A stretch of DNA of 12,150 bases, from assembly GCA_002448975.1 (NCBI GenBank), contig DKBO01000199.1, positions 3,782-15,931 on the forward strand, read 5' to 3'. The position numbers were made by a program, and so were the translations under genes. The stretch comes from Nitrospiraceae bacterium UBA6898 (lineage in GTDB: Bacteria; Nitrospirota; Thermodesulfovibrionia; Thermodesulfovibrionales; UBA6898). Below, in pieces: positions 6,919 to 12,150 of the stretch. Position 1 is the stretch's first letter. Each line of letters begins with the position of its first letter. The notes beneath the pieces are model-generated. The model did not search any database. It saw only the letters and a program-made list of their open reading frames with translations, and had not been told where the DNA came from.

Positions 6919-7003
6919 CCTGACGGTCTCATCCTGATTTCCCGCCGACACAGGCCAGAGCTCCTCATATCGGGAAATGAAAGAAAGAGGACCCATCGTC
7001 AGG
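6919..7003. repeat. Nested imperfect inverted repeat
   Basis: Outer arms CCTGACG (6919-6925) and CGTCAGG (6997-7003) enclose inner arms ATTTCCCG (6937-6944) and CGGGAAAT (6971-6978). Together they could fold into one long stem with internal loops. It begins seven bases after the response-regulator stop and is not followed by a T-run, so it may be a 3'-end stabilising structure or factor-dependent terminator rather than an intrinsic terminator. Confidence 0.55.
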
Positions 7004-7196
7004 CGCTGAGAAGTCTGCTCCCGCTTTCTTCCTCCTCAACTAGACCTGCTATCATGATGCGCGTCATAGTTCTGGTAGGATCAACAGTACCGAATGGTAT
7101 TGGTTGTCCCCAGCTTTATTTCTTGCGTTATCAGGCCACCCTGCTAAAGCCATCTTTGTTTCGGTTGCATTACGCTACACAGATTTAAAATAAAAC

Positions 7197-7215
7197 ATAC
7201 TATAACAGACAGTAT
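7197..7215. promoter_or_regulatory. Possible toxin-antitoxin operator dyad
   Basis: ATACT (7197-7201) and AGTAT (7211-7215) are inverted arms separated by nine bases, just before the antitoxin ribosome-binding site (GGAG 7217-7220). A/T-rich -10-like sequences (TAAAAT 7186-7191, TACTAT 7198-7203) overlap or precede it. Antitoxins of type II modules usually repress their own promoter at such dyads. The arms are short, so chance is possible. Confidence 0.35.
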
Positions 7216-7229
7216 TGGAGCAATGTGCC

Positions 7230-7449
7230 ATGGCAACAGCAGTGAGGGTATCGGAAGAGCTGTTTCATAAGGCAAAGAAATTCAGCCGGATGGACCATAA
7301 GGTCCTTAGCCGTACAAATTGAACATCGGGCCCGCATGGATAAATGCACTGAAGAGAATCCTGATCTGACTTACTCCCTCATTAAGGAAATATTGATCGG
7401 AATGCAGGAATTGGCGCAGGGTGAGAAAAGCGAATACCTATTCTCGTAA
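7230..7449 (+). pseudogene. ParD-like antitoxin, frameshifted
   Basis: From ATG 7230 (GGAG nine bases upstream) the frame reads MATAVRVSEELFHKAKKFSRMDH and then ends after 30 codons at TGA 7320-7322. The continuation is intact in another frame: VQIEHRARMDKC, then EENPDLTYSLIKEILIGMQEL and GEKSEYLFS, stopping at TAA 7447-7449. Removing one A from the AA at 7299-7300 joins the halves as DH-RSLAVQIEH. The joined protein of about 72 residues matches my memory of the ParD-like antitoxin family (PF11903): N-terminal DNA-binding ribbon-helix-helix-like part, then the EENPDLxYSLIKEILIG toxin-contact segment. It sits directly before a RelE/ParE-type toxin that is also broken. Real decay and sequencing error are both possible. 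Confidence 0.8.
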
Positions 7450-7455
7450 CCCCCT

Positions 7456-7736
7456 GTGAAAATATACACTCAAGGTCCCCTGCACAAAGACTAAAGAAGA
7501 TGACGGAGCAGGAAGGATCGGCCCTGGATCAGGAGATACGGACAATTGCGATGACCCCGTCTATCGGGGAAGAAAAAAAAGGAGACCGCAGAGGTGTATT
7601 TGTTCATACATTCAACATTAATACTGCTCAATACCTTTACGCCTATCGAAAGGTTGGTGACGATCTGGAACTGTTCATTCCAGCTCCTCACGAGAACTAC
7701 TATCGCGATTTGAAACAATATCCGAAAAAGCGATGA
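7456..7736 (+). pseudogene. RelE/ParE-family toxin, frameshifted near its N-terminus
   Basis: The natural start appears to be GTG 7456, six bases after the antitoxin stop. It reads VKIYTQGPLHKD and stops at TAA 7492-7494. The rest is in the next frame: RLKKMTEQEGSALDQEIRTIA, PSIGEEKKGDRRGVFVHTFNI, QYLYAYRKVGDDLELFIP, PHENYYRDLKQY. Adding one A to the AAA at 7486-7488 would restore LHK-RLKKM and a protein of about 93 residues, the usual RelE/ParE size. The GDLxGVFVxxFxI, QYLxAY and HENxYRDLK segments are characteristic of the toxin subgroup paired with ParD-like antitoxins, which as RelE/ParE-fold proteins cut mRNA or poison gyrase. An internal ATG at 7500 could start a truncated 78-residue protein lacking the first strand and part of the first helix, probably inactive. 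Confidence 0.8.
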
Positions 7737-8113
7737 AAAAGAATCAGGAGTCAACAGTCCTTCCTCGCCGGAGCTATCAATCTGTGTTCTGCCAGTTACG
7801 CTTGTTAAACAATAAAGACAAATTCCCTGATTCTTTGCCAGCCTTACTTAGCCCAGATTATTCACAAAATACCCTGAATGATTGCCTGATATCTCCTGAT
7901 TTTAAAGGAATAATTCCTTTGCAGGTACTTCCGAATATGATATTATCACGTTATGAACGAGAAAAATACCTGCGAGACAGATTAATTGTTCGGCAGGGCG
8001 TGGTTACCTTAGCGGGCGGAAAGAAATTGGAGGGAGGGATTGTATGTCAGATATCAGAGAACGCATTATGGGTATTCTTGGTCGGCCGCAACTCTCGGCA
8101 CTGGCCACCGTGA
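7733..8113 (+). CDS. Doubtful open frame (126 aa)
   Basis: An ATG overlapping the toxin stop (ATGA) opens a 126-codon frame that runs 70 bases into the flavin-binding gene at 8044. I do not recognise the product: it has no signal peptide, membrane segment or clear motif, and its base composition is more AT-rich than the neighbours. A good promoter (7918-7946) and the strong ribosome-binding site of the next gene lie inside it. I think it is mostly a chance frame or decayed accessory DNA behind the toxin-antitoxin remnant. A real gene here would need protein homologs. Confidence 0.2.
   Translation: MKKNQESTVLPRRSYQSVFCQLRLLNNKDKFPDSLPALLSPDYSQNTLNDCLISPDFKGIIPLQVLPNMILSRYEREKYLRDRLIVRQGVVTLAGGKKLEGGIVCQISENALWVFLVGRNSRHWPP
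7918..7946 (+). promoter_or_regulatory. Sigma-70-type promoter for the PNPOx-UbiA operon
   Basis: TTTGCA (7918-7923), a 17-base spacer and TATTAT (7941-7946) with an upstream TG making an extended -10 (TGATATTAT). The start of transcription would be near 7953, leaving a leader of about 90 bases before ATG 8044. Spacing is ideal; the -35 matches four of six consensus bases. Confidence 0.6.
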
Positions 8114-8466
8114 CGGCTGAAGGCAAGCCGTGGGTACGGTACGTGATTGCGGTGTCAGATGACGACATGACAATTCGCATCGCCACATTCGTGGGCTCGC
8201 GCAAGGTTGAACAGATCAGCAAAAATCCGGAAATTCATCTCACGTGCGGTGTAATGAACCCTGCGGAAATGAAACCGTACCTGCAGATCCAGGGACGCGC
8301 CCGATTCACTATTGATAAGCAAGAGCGTCATGAATTCTGGAATGATATGCTCAAGCCCTTCTTTGATGGTCCAGACGATCCAAAGTATGGAGTCGTCATT
8401 ATAGAGCCGTATCGGGTGGAGTACTGCACTCCCGGGATATTTGAGCCCGAGGTCTGGTCTGCCTGA
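8044..8466 (+). CDS. PNPOx-like FMN-binding split-barrel protein (140 aa)
   Basis: ATG 8044 follows a strong GGAGGGAGGG. The protein resembles the small pyridoxamine-phosphate-oxidase-like or general-stress-protein-26 type: an N-terminal helix, LSALATVTAEGKPWVRYVIAV (first barrel strands, with the substrate/FMN-facing G-x-P-W-V-R), RIATFVGSRKVEQISKNPEIHLTC, and a long IQGRARF strand. Such proteins bind FMN, F420 or heme as homodimers in the cytoplasm; the cofactor cannot be settled from sequence. Length is normal for the short family. A UbiA-type prenyltransferase follows after 50 bases with no terminator between, so the two are probably co-transcribed from the promoter at 7918-7946. A role in reducing a flavin, quinone or isoprenoid-related substrate is possible but unproven. 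Confidence 0.85.
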   Translation: MSDIRERIMGILGRPQLSALATVTAEGKPWVRYVIAVSDDDMTIRIATFVGSRKVEQISKNPEIHLTCGVMNPAEMKPYLQIQGRARFTIDKQERHEFWNDMLKPFFDGPDDPKYGVVIIEPYRVEYCTPGIFEPEVWSA

Positions 8467-8516
8467 CGGACAAATTGCAGTAAAGGCTGCTGAACAACTG
8501 ATCGGAGGGAGGGGCA

Positions 8517-9491
8517 ATGAATAACAATCACGTTGCTTCGCCGAACGACGCCAAGATCGTTCCCTGGTTAAGGGCCATCCGACTTCAGTTCTATCCCATG
8601 TCTTGGATTGCATACACTGCCGGCGCGGCCTGCGCTGTTTTGGCTCATGGATTGTTTGATGTAAGTATTTATCTGGCAGGCTATCTCTGCATGTTCCTCC
8701 TGGAGGTGTGCACAGTTCTCGTGAACGAGTACTTCGACTTCCAGACGGACAAATTGAACCAGAACTGGAGCGCCTATACCGGTGGCTCCAGGGTCCTTGT
8801 CGTCGGTCTTTTGTCTTTCAGGCAGATCCGCACGGCTATATTCATCAGCCTGTGTCTCCTTATCCCCTCTGCGGTCCTCCTTTTTTCCCAGATCAGCGGC
8901 AACGGCACCGCATGGTCCGTGGCAGGGATTCTCCTGTTGGGTCTCTTCCTTGGCGTTGGGTATACGGCGCCGCCAATGAAGTTCTGTTACAGAGGACTCG
9001 GTGAACTTGTTGTGGCGGCCACCAACGGCCCCTATGTACTTCTGGCCGGCTTCTTCTTCCAAACCCAAAGTTTCAACTCGCCGCTCCCGTGGCTCCTGTG
9101 CGTGCCGCTGTTTCTCGCAGTGTTTGCGGCCATTACGATCTCGGCACTCCCGGATTACAGCGCAGACAAAGCTGTTTCTAAAAGAACGCTTGCTGTTCTC
9201 TTCGGGCCCCGCCCGGCCTCAGTGTTAGCGTTGGTCTCAACTGTTCTTGCGGCATCAAGCAGCGGTCTTCTGCTCACGCACGGTTATCTGCGCGGTGCGG
9301 GCACTGTGTTGCTTGCAATAACCGTTCCGCACGCCGTGATGCTCTGCGTTTCCCTCTTGACGGTAATCAGAAGGCGCCTGTTCGACTGCCGGATTGACGG
9401 CATAATGCGTCTCGCGCTGCTGTTCATTCTTTGGTTTGGCCTCATTCCGCTCCTGGGCATATTATGGATCGTGTTACATCGCACTTCATGA
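8517..9491 (+). CDS. UbiA-family prenyltransferase (324 aa)
   Basis: An integral membrane enzyme with about eight or nine hydrophobic helices. UbiA enzymes transfer an isoprenyl diphosphate to an acceptor, often an aromatic ring in quinone, heme or lipid synthesis. The first Asp-rich motif is N70-E-Y-F-D74-F-Q-T-D78 and the second is D213-Y-S-A-D217-K-A-V-S-K-R-T224; both would bind Mg-diphosphate. The GGSRVL stretch after motif one is shared with a subgroup of uncharacterised prenyltransferases and MenA-like proteins. ATG 8517 is preceded by CGGAGGGAGGGG. The stop overlaps the next start as ATGA. The acceptor is unknown: no ubi or men neighbours are present in the window, so I do not give a gene symbol. 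Confidence 0.9.
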   Translation: MNNNHVASPNDAKIVPWLRAIRLQFYPMSWIAYTAGAACAVLAHGLFDVSIYLAGYLCMFLLEVCTVLVNEYFDFQTDKLNQNWSAYTGGSRVLVVGLLSFRQIRTAIFISLCLLIPSAVLLFSQISGNGTAWSVAGILLLGLFLGVGYTAPPMKFCYRGLGELVVAATNGPYVLLAGFFFQTQSFNSPLPWLLCVPLFLAVFAAITISALPDYSADKAVSKRTLAVLFGPRPASVLALVSTVLAASSSGLLLTHGYLRGAGTVLLAITVPHAVMLCVSLLTVIRRRLFDCRIDGIMRLALLFILWFGLIPLLGILWIVLHRTS

Positions 9492-10255
9492 AGCTCCTGT
9501 TTGTGATCTCGTGTCTGACTGGATACGCCCTCGACGCAATTCTTGTACAGGCAACATCGAGCAATACGCCGCCAGTTGCGCCGGAAACATATCGATACAC
9601 ATCTGCTCCGGGAACCCGATTGGACGAACGCGGAAAAGAATCCATTATTATGGCATATGGCTCCGCGGATGGTCTTGTGCTGCTTTCCTCTCAAACACTT
9701 GGCAGGGACTCTCTGCAAACCGTCACCATCACCTTGACACCGCAGGGCAACGTCGTTTCCGCTACCCTGGAAAGCGCAACATCCCTTGACGGCGAAGTCA
9801 ACCAGCAGTCCCGGATCCGGAATGAGAATGGAACGGTTTCTATCGATGTCTCACATGGGCAGAACAGCAACACGCGAAGCATCCGTGTGCCCGACGGGAA
9901 AAAACTCGCGGTCGATGCGTCACTCCTCTATCTTATGCGGCAGTTTCCCTTCGACACAGGGGAGGAATGGCGTGTCTTCATGGTGGATTTCTCCGGTCAA
10001 ACCGTGACGGTTTCCGTCCGCAATCAAGGAACGGAAATCGTGACCGTGCCTGCTGGTGCGTTCCCCTGCTATCGCATGGAAGTTCGTATCGGCGTTGCTT
10101 TTCTCAAAGCGACAATTACCTATTGGCTCACGAAGAGCCCGCCGCATTTTCTTGTGAAGCACATCGGCAAGAAAGGGCCATTCACGAGAACCTACACGAC
10201 GGTACTTGACTCGATTGACTCCTCGACTCCACAGGCAACCGAACAACCGGATTGA
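9488..10255 (+). CDS. Exported DUF3108-like protein (255 aa)
   Basis: I chose ATG 9488 because it overlaps the prenyltransferase stop as ATGA and gives a clean signal sequence: MKLLFVISCLTGYALDAILVQA, with a likely cleavage near residues 22-25. In-frame ATGs at 9431 and 9464 would bury this signal. The mature part is beta-rich and low in cysteine. The C-terminal half (TGEEWRVFMVDFSGQTVTVSV, then TVPAGAFPCYRMEVR, then a YWL strand and final VKHIGK) resembles DUF3108-type periplasmic proteins, which are predicted beta-barrel-like folds of unknown function. I am moderately sure of that relationship. Tight coupling to UbiA suggests it binds, carries or protects the lipid product outside the membrane (inference). 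Confidence 0.75.
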   Translation: MKLLFVISCLTGYALDAILVQATSSNTPPVAPETYRYTSAPGTRLDERGKESIIMAYGSADGLVLLSSQTLGRDSLQTVTITLTPQGNVVSATLESATSLDGEVNQQSRIRNENGTVSIDVSHGQNSNTRSIRVPDGKKLAVDASLLYLMRQFPFDTGEEWRVFMVDFSGQTVTVSVRNQGTEIVTVPAGAFPCYRMEVRIGVAFLKATITYWLTKSPPHFLVKHIGKKGPFTRTYTTVLDSIDSSTPQATEQPD

Positions 10256-10260
10256 ACGTG

Positions 10261-10294
10261 GCTCCCGTAAGGACTCGAACGACCTTACCGGAGC
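10261..10294. terminator. Strong hairpin between convergent genes (no T-run)
   Basis: GCTCCCGTAAGG (10261-10272) and CCTTACCGGAGC (10283-10294) pair over 12 positions with one C-C mismatch around a 10-base loop. It starts five bases after the DUF3108-like stop and lies between convergent genes. Neither strand shows a T-run after it, so it is either a factor-dependent terminator or another RNA structure. The region from here to 10428 has nothing else I can name. Confidence 0.45.
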
Positions 10295-10428
10295 GATTCA
10301 TCCGTAACGCTATGCGCCTTTGTTCTGATAATCTTCATCGTTGCAGCTTTCAGATACCTGCGGCATGGTCGGTGTTCGTCGCATTTCGCCGGGAACGGTC
10401 TGTCCGATGGCATCTAGGCAGCAATAAA

Positions 10429-11295
10429 TCAGATGGCCGAGGAAAGGTCTTCTTTGTTCAGGCCTGTTCCGATGATGACAAGACGACTTGCAGAGATCTC
10501 TTTCGCGAAGGATACGCTCTGCACGTTGGCAAAGGAAAGGTCGAATTTGTAGGGGCCCTGCGCCGTGTTTACCAGCGCTTTTGCCCGGACAATGTCACCG
10601 TACCTGCCCGTTGTCATCTCATGGAAAAAGCTGCTGATCGCCTCAAGATCCAGGTCATTGCCGAGTTTCAGCGATAGGGTGTCAAAGTGGAAGTGATGGT
10701 CATGTCTTCCTGCCGGCCGCTCTCCTCCTGAGACAGCCGGAATCGGTTCTCCTGTTCGGCAGTTGACCGTCCGATAGACAATCGCGCCCGGATTCAACTG
10801 TTCGACGGTCTGGACGGTCCTGTCCACGATCTCTTTTTCTGCCAGGTCCGCCTTGTTCACGAGGATGACGTCCGAGTTCGTAATCTGGTCTTCAAAGAAC
10901 CTGCCGAACATCTCTGCTTCGTACAGCTCTAGGAACTCCGTTGCATCGAGAATACCCACAACGGTTGCCCGGTCTATGTGTATTACCTCAAGCGCCTCAA
11001 GTACGCCCGAAGGCGCAGCAACGCCGCTCGGTTCGATCAGGAGGTGTTCGGGCGCAAGCGTATCGATGATCTTCCGGATGGTAGTGATGAGGTCGAATTT
11101 GAGCGTGCAGCAGACACACCCGCTCGGTAGTTCAATCGACTCGATCCCCTCTGCAGAGAAGATCTCCCCGTCTATCCCCGTCTTGCCGAAATCATTGACC
11201 AGGACGACGGCCTTCCCCTTGATATCCCTGATGAACTGTCCGATGAATGTGGTCTTGCCTGCCCCCAGCATCCCGCATACAATGGTCGTCTTCAT
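10429..11295 (-). CDS. COG0523/CobW-family GTP-binding metallochaperone-type protein (288 aa)
   Basis: A G3E-family P-loop GTPase that hands metal ions such as Zn, Ni, Co or Fe to target enzymes. I chose ATG 11295 (minus strand) because the Walker A motif GMLGAGKTT then lies at residues 8-16 as usual; the longer frame adds 20 unrelated residues. Also present: G59-C-V-C-C63, the GCxCC metal motif; NKAD at 147-150 for guanine specificity; a His-rich loop H198-D-H-H-F-H203; and a CobW C-terminal domain at about 207-288. The subfamily's metal is not readable from this. No Shine-Dalgarno lies before the ATG; a -10 box sits six bases upstream, so the mRNA may be leaderless. It diverges from the OsmC gene, with 145 bases between. 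Confidence 0.92.
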   Translation of the reverse strand: MKTTIVCGMLGAGKTTFIGQFIRDIKGKAVVLVNDFGKTGIDGEIFSAEGIESIELPSGCVCCTLKFDLITTIRKIIDTLAPEHLLIEPSGVAAPSGVLEALEVIHIDRATVVGILDATEFLELYEAEMFGRFFEDQITNSDVILVNKADLAEKEIVDRTVQTVEQLNPGAIVYRTVNCRTGEPIPAVSGGERPAGRHDHHFHFDTLSLKLGNDLDLEAISSFFHEMTTGRYGDIVRAKALVNTAQGPYKFDLSFANVQSVSFAKEISASRLVIIGTGLNKEDLSSAI

Positions 11296-11301
11296 AGGGG
11301 T

Positions 11302-11331
11302 ACTATAACCAAAAAGTCCTTTGATGCTCAA
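11302..11331 (-). promoter_or_regulatory. Promoter of the CobW-family gene, start codon at the predicted transcription start
   Basis: On the minus strand TTGAGC (11331-11326), an 18-base spacer and TATAGT (11307-11302). Six bases then separate the -10 from ATG 11295, exactly where transcription would begin, which predicts a leaderless mRNA. Four of six -35 bases and five of six -10 bases match consensus. Confidence 0.5.
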
Positions 11332-11370
11332 ATGGCTGCGCCGCAATGCATGCAACAGAATAAAAACATT

Positions 11371-11400
11371 TTTGCAGTAAGTGCCCTTTTATGAAATAAT
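11371..11400 (+). promoter_or_regulatory. Possible promoter of the OsmC-family gene
   Basis: TTTGCA (11371-11376), an 18-base spacer and AATAAT (11395-11400) preceded by TG, giving TGAAATAAT. The layout parallels the promoters at 3055 and 7918 in this window. Transcription would begin near 11407, some 34 bases before ATG 11441 and its AGGAGGAG. The -10 lacks the first T. Confidence 0.4.
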
Positions 11401-11440
11401 GAGGTCTAACCTGTCCCACGATATAAGGAGGAGTCATCGC

Positions 11441-11950
11441 ATGGCAGAAAGAAATCTCAAGGAGATCGTCGCAACAAGAATCGAGTTTTTCAAGCGCAAG
11501 CCGGAAGCAGCCGTCTACAAGCCGAAGGTGGCGTCCCGGCACATCAGGAACCTCTATACCGAAACACAGGTGCGGGAGCATCTGGTGAAGTCTGACTACG
11601 GAGAGGCTGCGGGGGGCGAGAACCAGGCGCCAAACCCGATTGAACTGCTCCTTTCAGCATTTGCGGCATGTGTTGAGGCTGCGTTCTATGAGTTTGCGCT
11701 GCATGAGGGGCTGACCATAACGTCCCTGTCCGTTGACGTGGAGGGCACGCTTGATCTGCGCGGCCTCTTCATGATCGATGACATTGCTGCAGGGTTCAGA
11801 GAGGTAACATTTGTCTTCCGTATCGAAAGTCCGGATGATGAAAGCAGGGTGCGTGCTCTTGCGGAAAAGGTGATCAGCCATTGCCCGGTGGTCGACAGCC
11901 TGAAGAAGCCGACGCCGGTGTCGGGGGAGATCATCATAACACGGCAGTGA
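11441..11950 (+). CDS. OsmC-family protein (169 aa)
   Basis: I chose ATG 11441 because AAGGAGGAG lies 8-16 bases upstream; an in-frame ATG at 11381 has no such site and falls inside the probable promoter. The protein has the OsmC/Ohr fold: an N-terminal helix and strands, then G58-G-E-N-Q-A-P-N-P-I-E-L with the first reactive cysteine C77 in the helix LLLSAFAACVEAAFY, and the second cysteine C148 in SHCPVVDSL. Two conserved cysteines are the catalytic pair of OsmC-type organic hydroperoxide reductases, which use dithiol donors in the cytoplasm. Not all family members are peroxidases; the longer N-terminal part is like the uncharacterised YhfA/OsmC-like groups. The oxygen-defence genes at the other end of the window fit the role. 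Confidence 0.88.
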   Translation: MAERNLKEIVATRIEFFKRKPEAAVYKPKVASRHIRNLYTETQVREHLVKSDYGEAAGGENQAPNPIELLLSAFAACVEAAFYEFALHEGLTITSLSVDVEGTLDLRGLFMIDDIAAGFREVTFVFRIESPDDESRVRALAEKVISHCPVVDSLKKPTPVSGEIIITRQ

Positions 11951-11969
11951 CCCGGCAGGAGTGTTTGAC

Positions 11970-12029
11970 GCCCCGGCTTTGTTGGGGAAAATTTCCCCGG
12001 TAGGCTGGGGCAATTTTCTTCACTTTTTT
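11970..12029 (+). terminator. Intrinsic terminator after the OsmC gene
   Basis: GCCCCGGCTT (11970-11979) pairs with AGGCTGGGGC (12002-12011), including two G-T wobbles, enclosing a second near-perfect palindrome GGGGAAA-a-TTTCCCC (11984-11998). A T-rich tract follows (TTTT at 12014-12017 and TTTTTT at 12024-12029). It starts 20 bases after the stop codon. Confidence 0.65.
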
Positions 12030-12030
12030 C

Positions 12031-12135
12031 GTGCATAAGAAAATAACTATGTAATATAAAGGGGTTGCCTCTGGTGTTGTTCTGGCACTGGAATTGCATT
12101 TTTCCCTATACCGTGAGTGATATCCTGTTATGCAC
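12031..12135. repeat. 8-bp inverted repeat flanking the sigma-54 promoter
   Basis: GTGCATAA at 12031-12038 and TTATGCAC at 12128-12135 are exact inverted copies about 90 bases apart, one upstream and one downstream of the -24/-12 promoter. They could be half-sites for a regulator, but two 8-mers at this distance can also arise by chance. Confidence 0.35.
12083..12098 (+). promoter_or_regulatory. Sigma-54 (-24/-12) promoter pointing out of the window
   Basis: TGGCACT-GGAA-TTGCA matches the sigma-54 consensus TGGCACG-N4-TTGCW at all but one position, with the correct spacing between GG (-24) and GC (-12). The transcription start would be near 12109. The gene it drives is beyond the window; ATGs at 12130, 12138 and 12146 are visible but none has a clear Shine-Dalgarno. 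Confidence 0.8.
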
Positions 12136-12150
12136 CCATGACCCGATGCT

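Larger units (their letters stand above)
6913..7229. other. Gene-poor stretch after the response regulator
   Basis: About 317 bases with no open frame I would call a gene. It contains the nested inverted repeat at 6919-7003, a dyad TGATGCGCGTCA at about 7054-7065 with one mismatched pair, and an imperfect hairpin around CAACAGTACC-gaat-GGTATTGGTTG at about 7082-7107. The last 100 bases are A/T-rich and probably hold the promoter of the toxin-antitoxin remnant. No standard intrinsic terminator (stem plus T-run) is visible after the two-component operon. Confidence 0.5.

Noticed and set aside
10258..10330. tRNA gene on the minus strand
   Set aside because: A T-loop-like GTTCGAGTC and a CCA-like end occur, but the T-stem does not pair properly and there is no anticodon or D arm.
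1..12150. CRISPR array, insertion sequence or prophage genes
   Set aside because: I saw no regularly spaced repeats, transposase, integrase or phage structural genes anywhere in the window.

Overview
The window looks like chromosomal DNA from an anaerobic or microaerophilic, moderately GC-rich bacterium. A Nitrospirota or deltaproteobacterial (Desulfobacterota-like) lineage is my best guess. The guess rests on gene content: rubredoxin, desulforedoxin, two rubrerythrin-family proteins and an iron-sulfur flavoprotein side by side, plus sigma-54-type two-component control. I could not compare it with any database.

Region 1 (1-2957, + strand) is an iron-based oxygen and peroxide defence cluster. 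It holds the C-terminal end of a protein with a rubredoxin domain, a 38-residue desulforedoxin, a rubredoxin-less rubrerythrin-family protein, a complete rubrerythrin, a flavodoxin-fold protein with a compact four-cysteine motif, and a small lipoprotein. The last three are packed tightly and are probably one operon. Electrons could flow from the flavoprotein through rubredoxin-type centres to the diiron proteins (inference).

Region 2 (3058-6912, + strand) encodes a soluble PAS-GAF-GAF-PAS histidine kinase and an overlapping NtrC-type sigma-54 activator. The activator carries GAFTNA in place of the canonical GAFTGA loop.

Region 3 (6913-about 8040) is a more AT-rich, gene-poor stretch. It has a nested inverted repeat and a ParD-like/RelE-ParE toxin-antitoxin pair in which both genes are broken by one-base indels in A runs. 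A doubtful open frame follows, and a promoter lies inside it.

Region 4 (8044-10255, + strand) is a probable three-gene operon: a PNPOx-like flavin split-barrel protein, a UbiA-family prenyltransferase and an exported protein resembling DUF3108. The last two overlap by ATGA.

Region 5 (10429-11950) has a COG0523/CobW metallochaperone-type GTPase on the - strand, divergent from an OsmC-family protein. The OsmC gene is closed by a convincing terminator. The window ends with a near-consensus sigma-54 promoter (12083-12098) that points out of the window, flanked by an 8-bp inverted repeat. Two genes, the kinase and the CobW GTPase, have -10 boxes so close to their ATG that their mRNAs may be leaderless.
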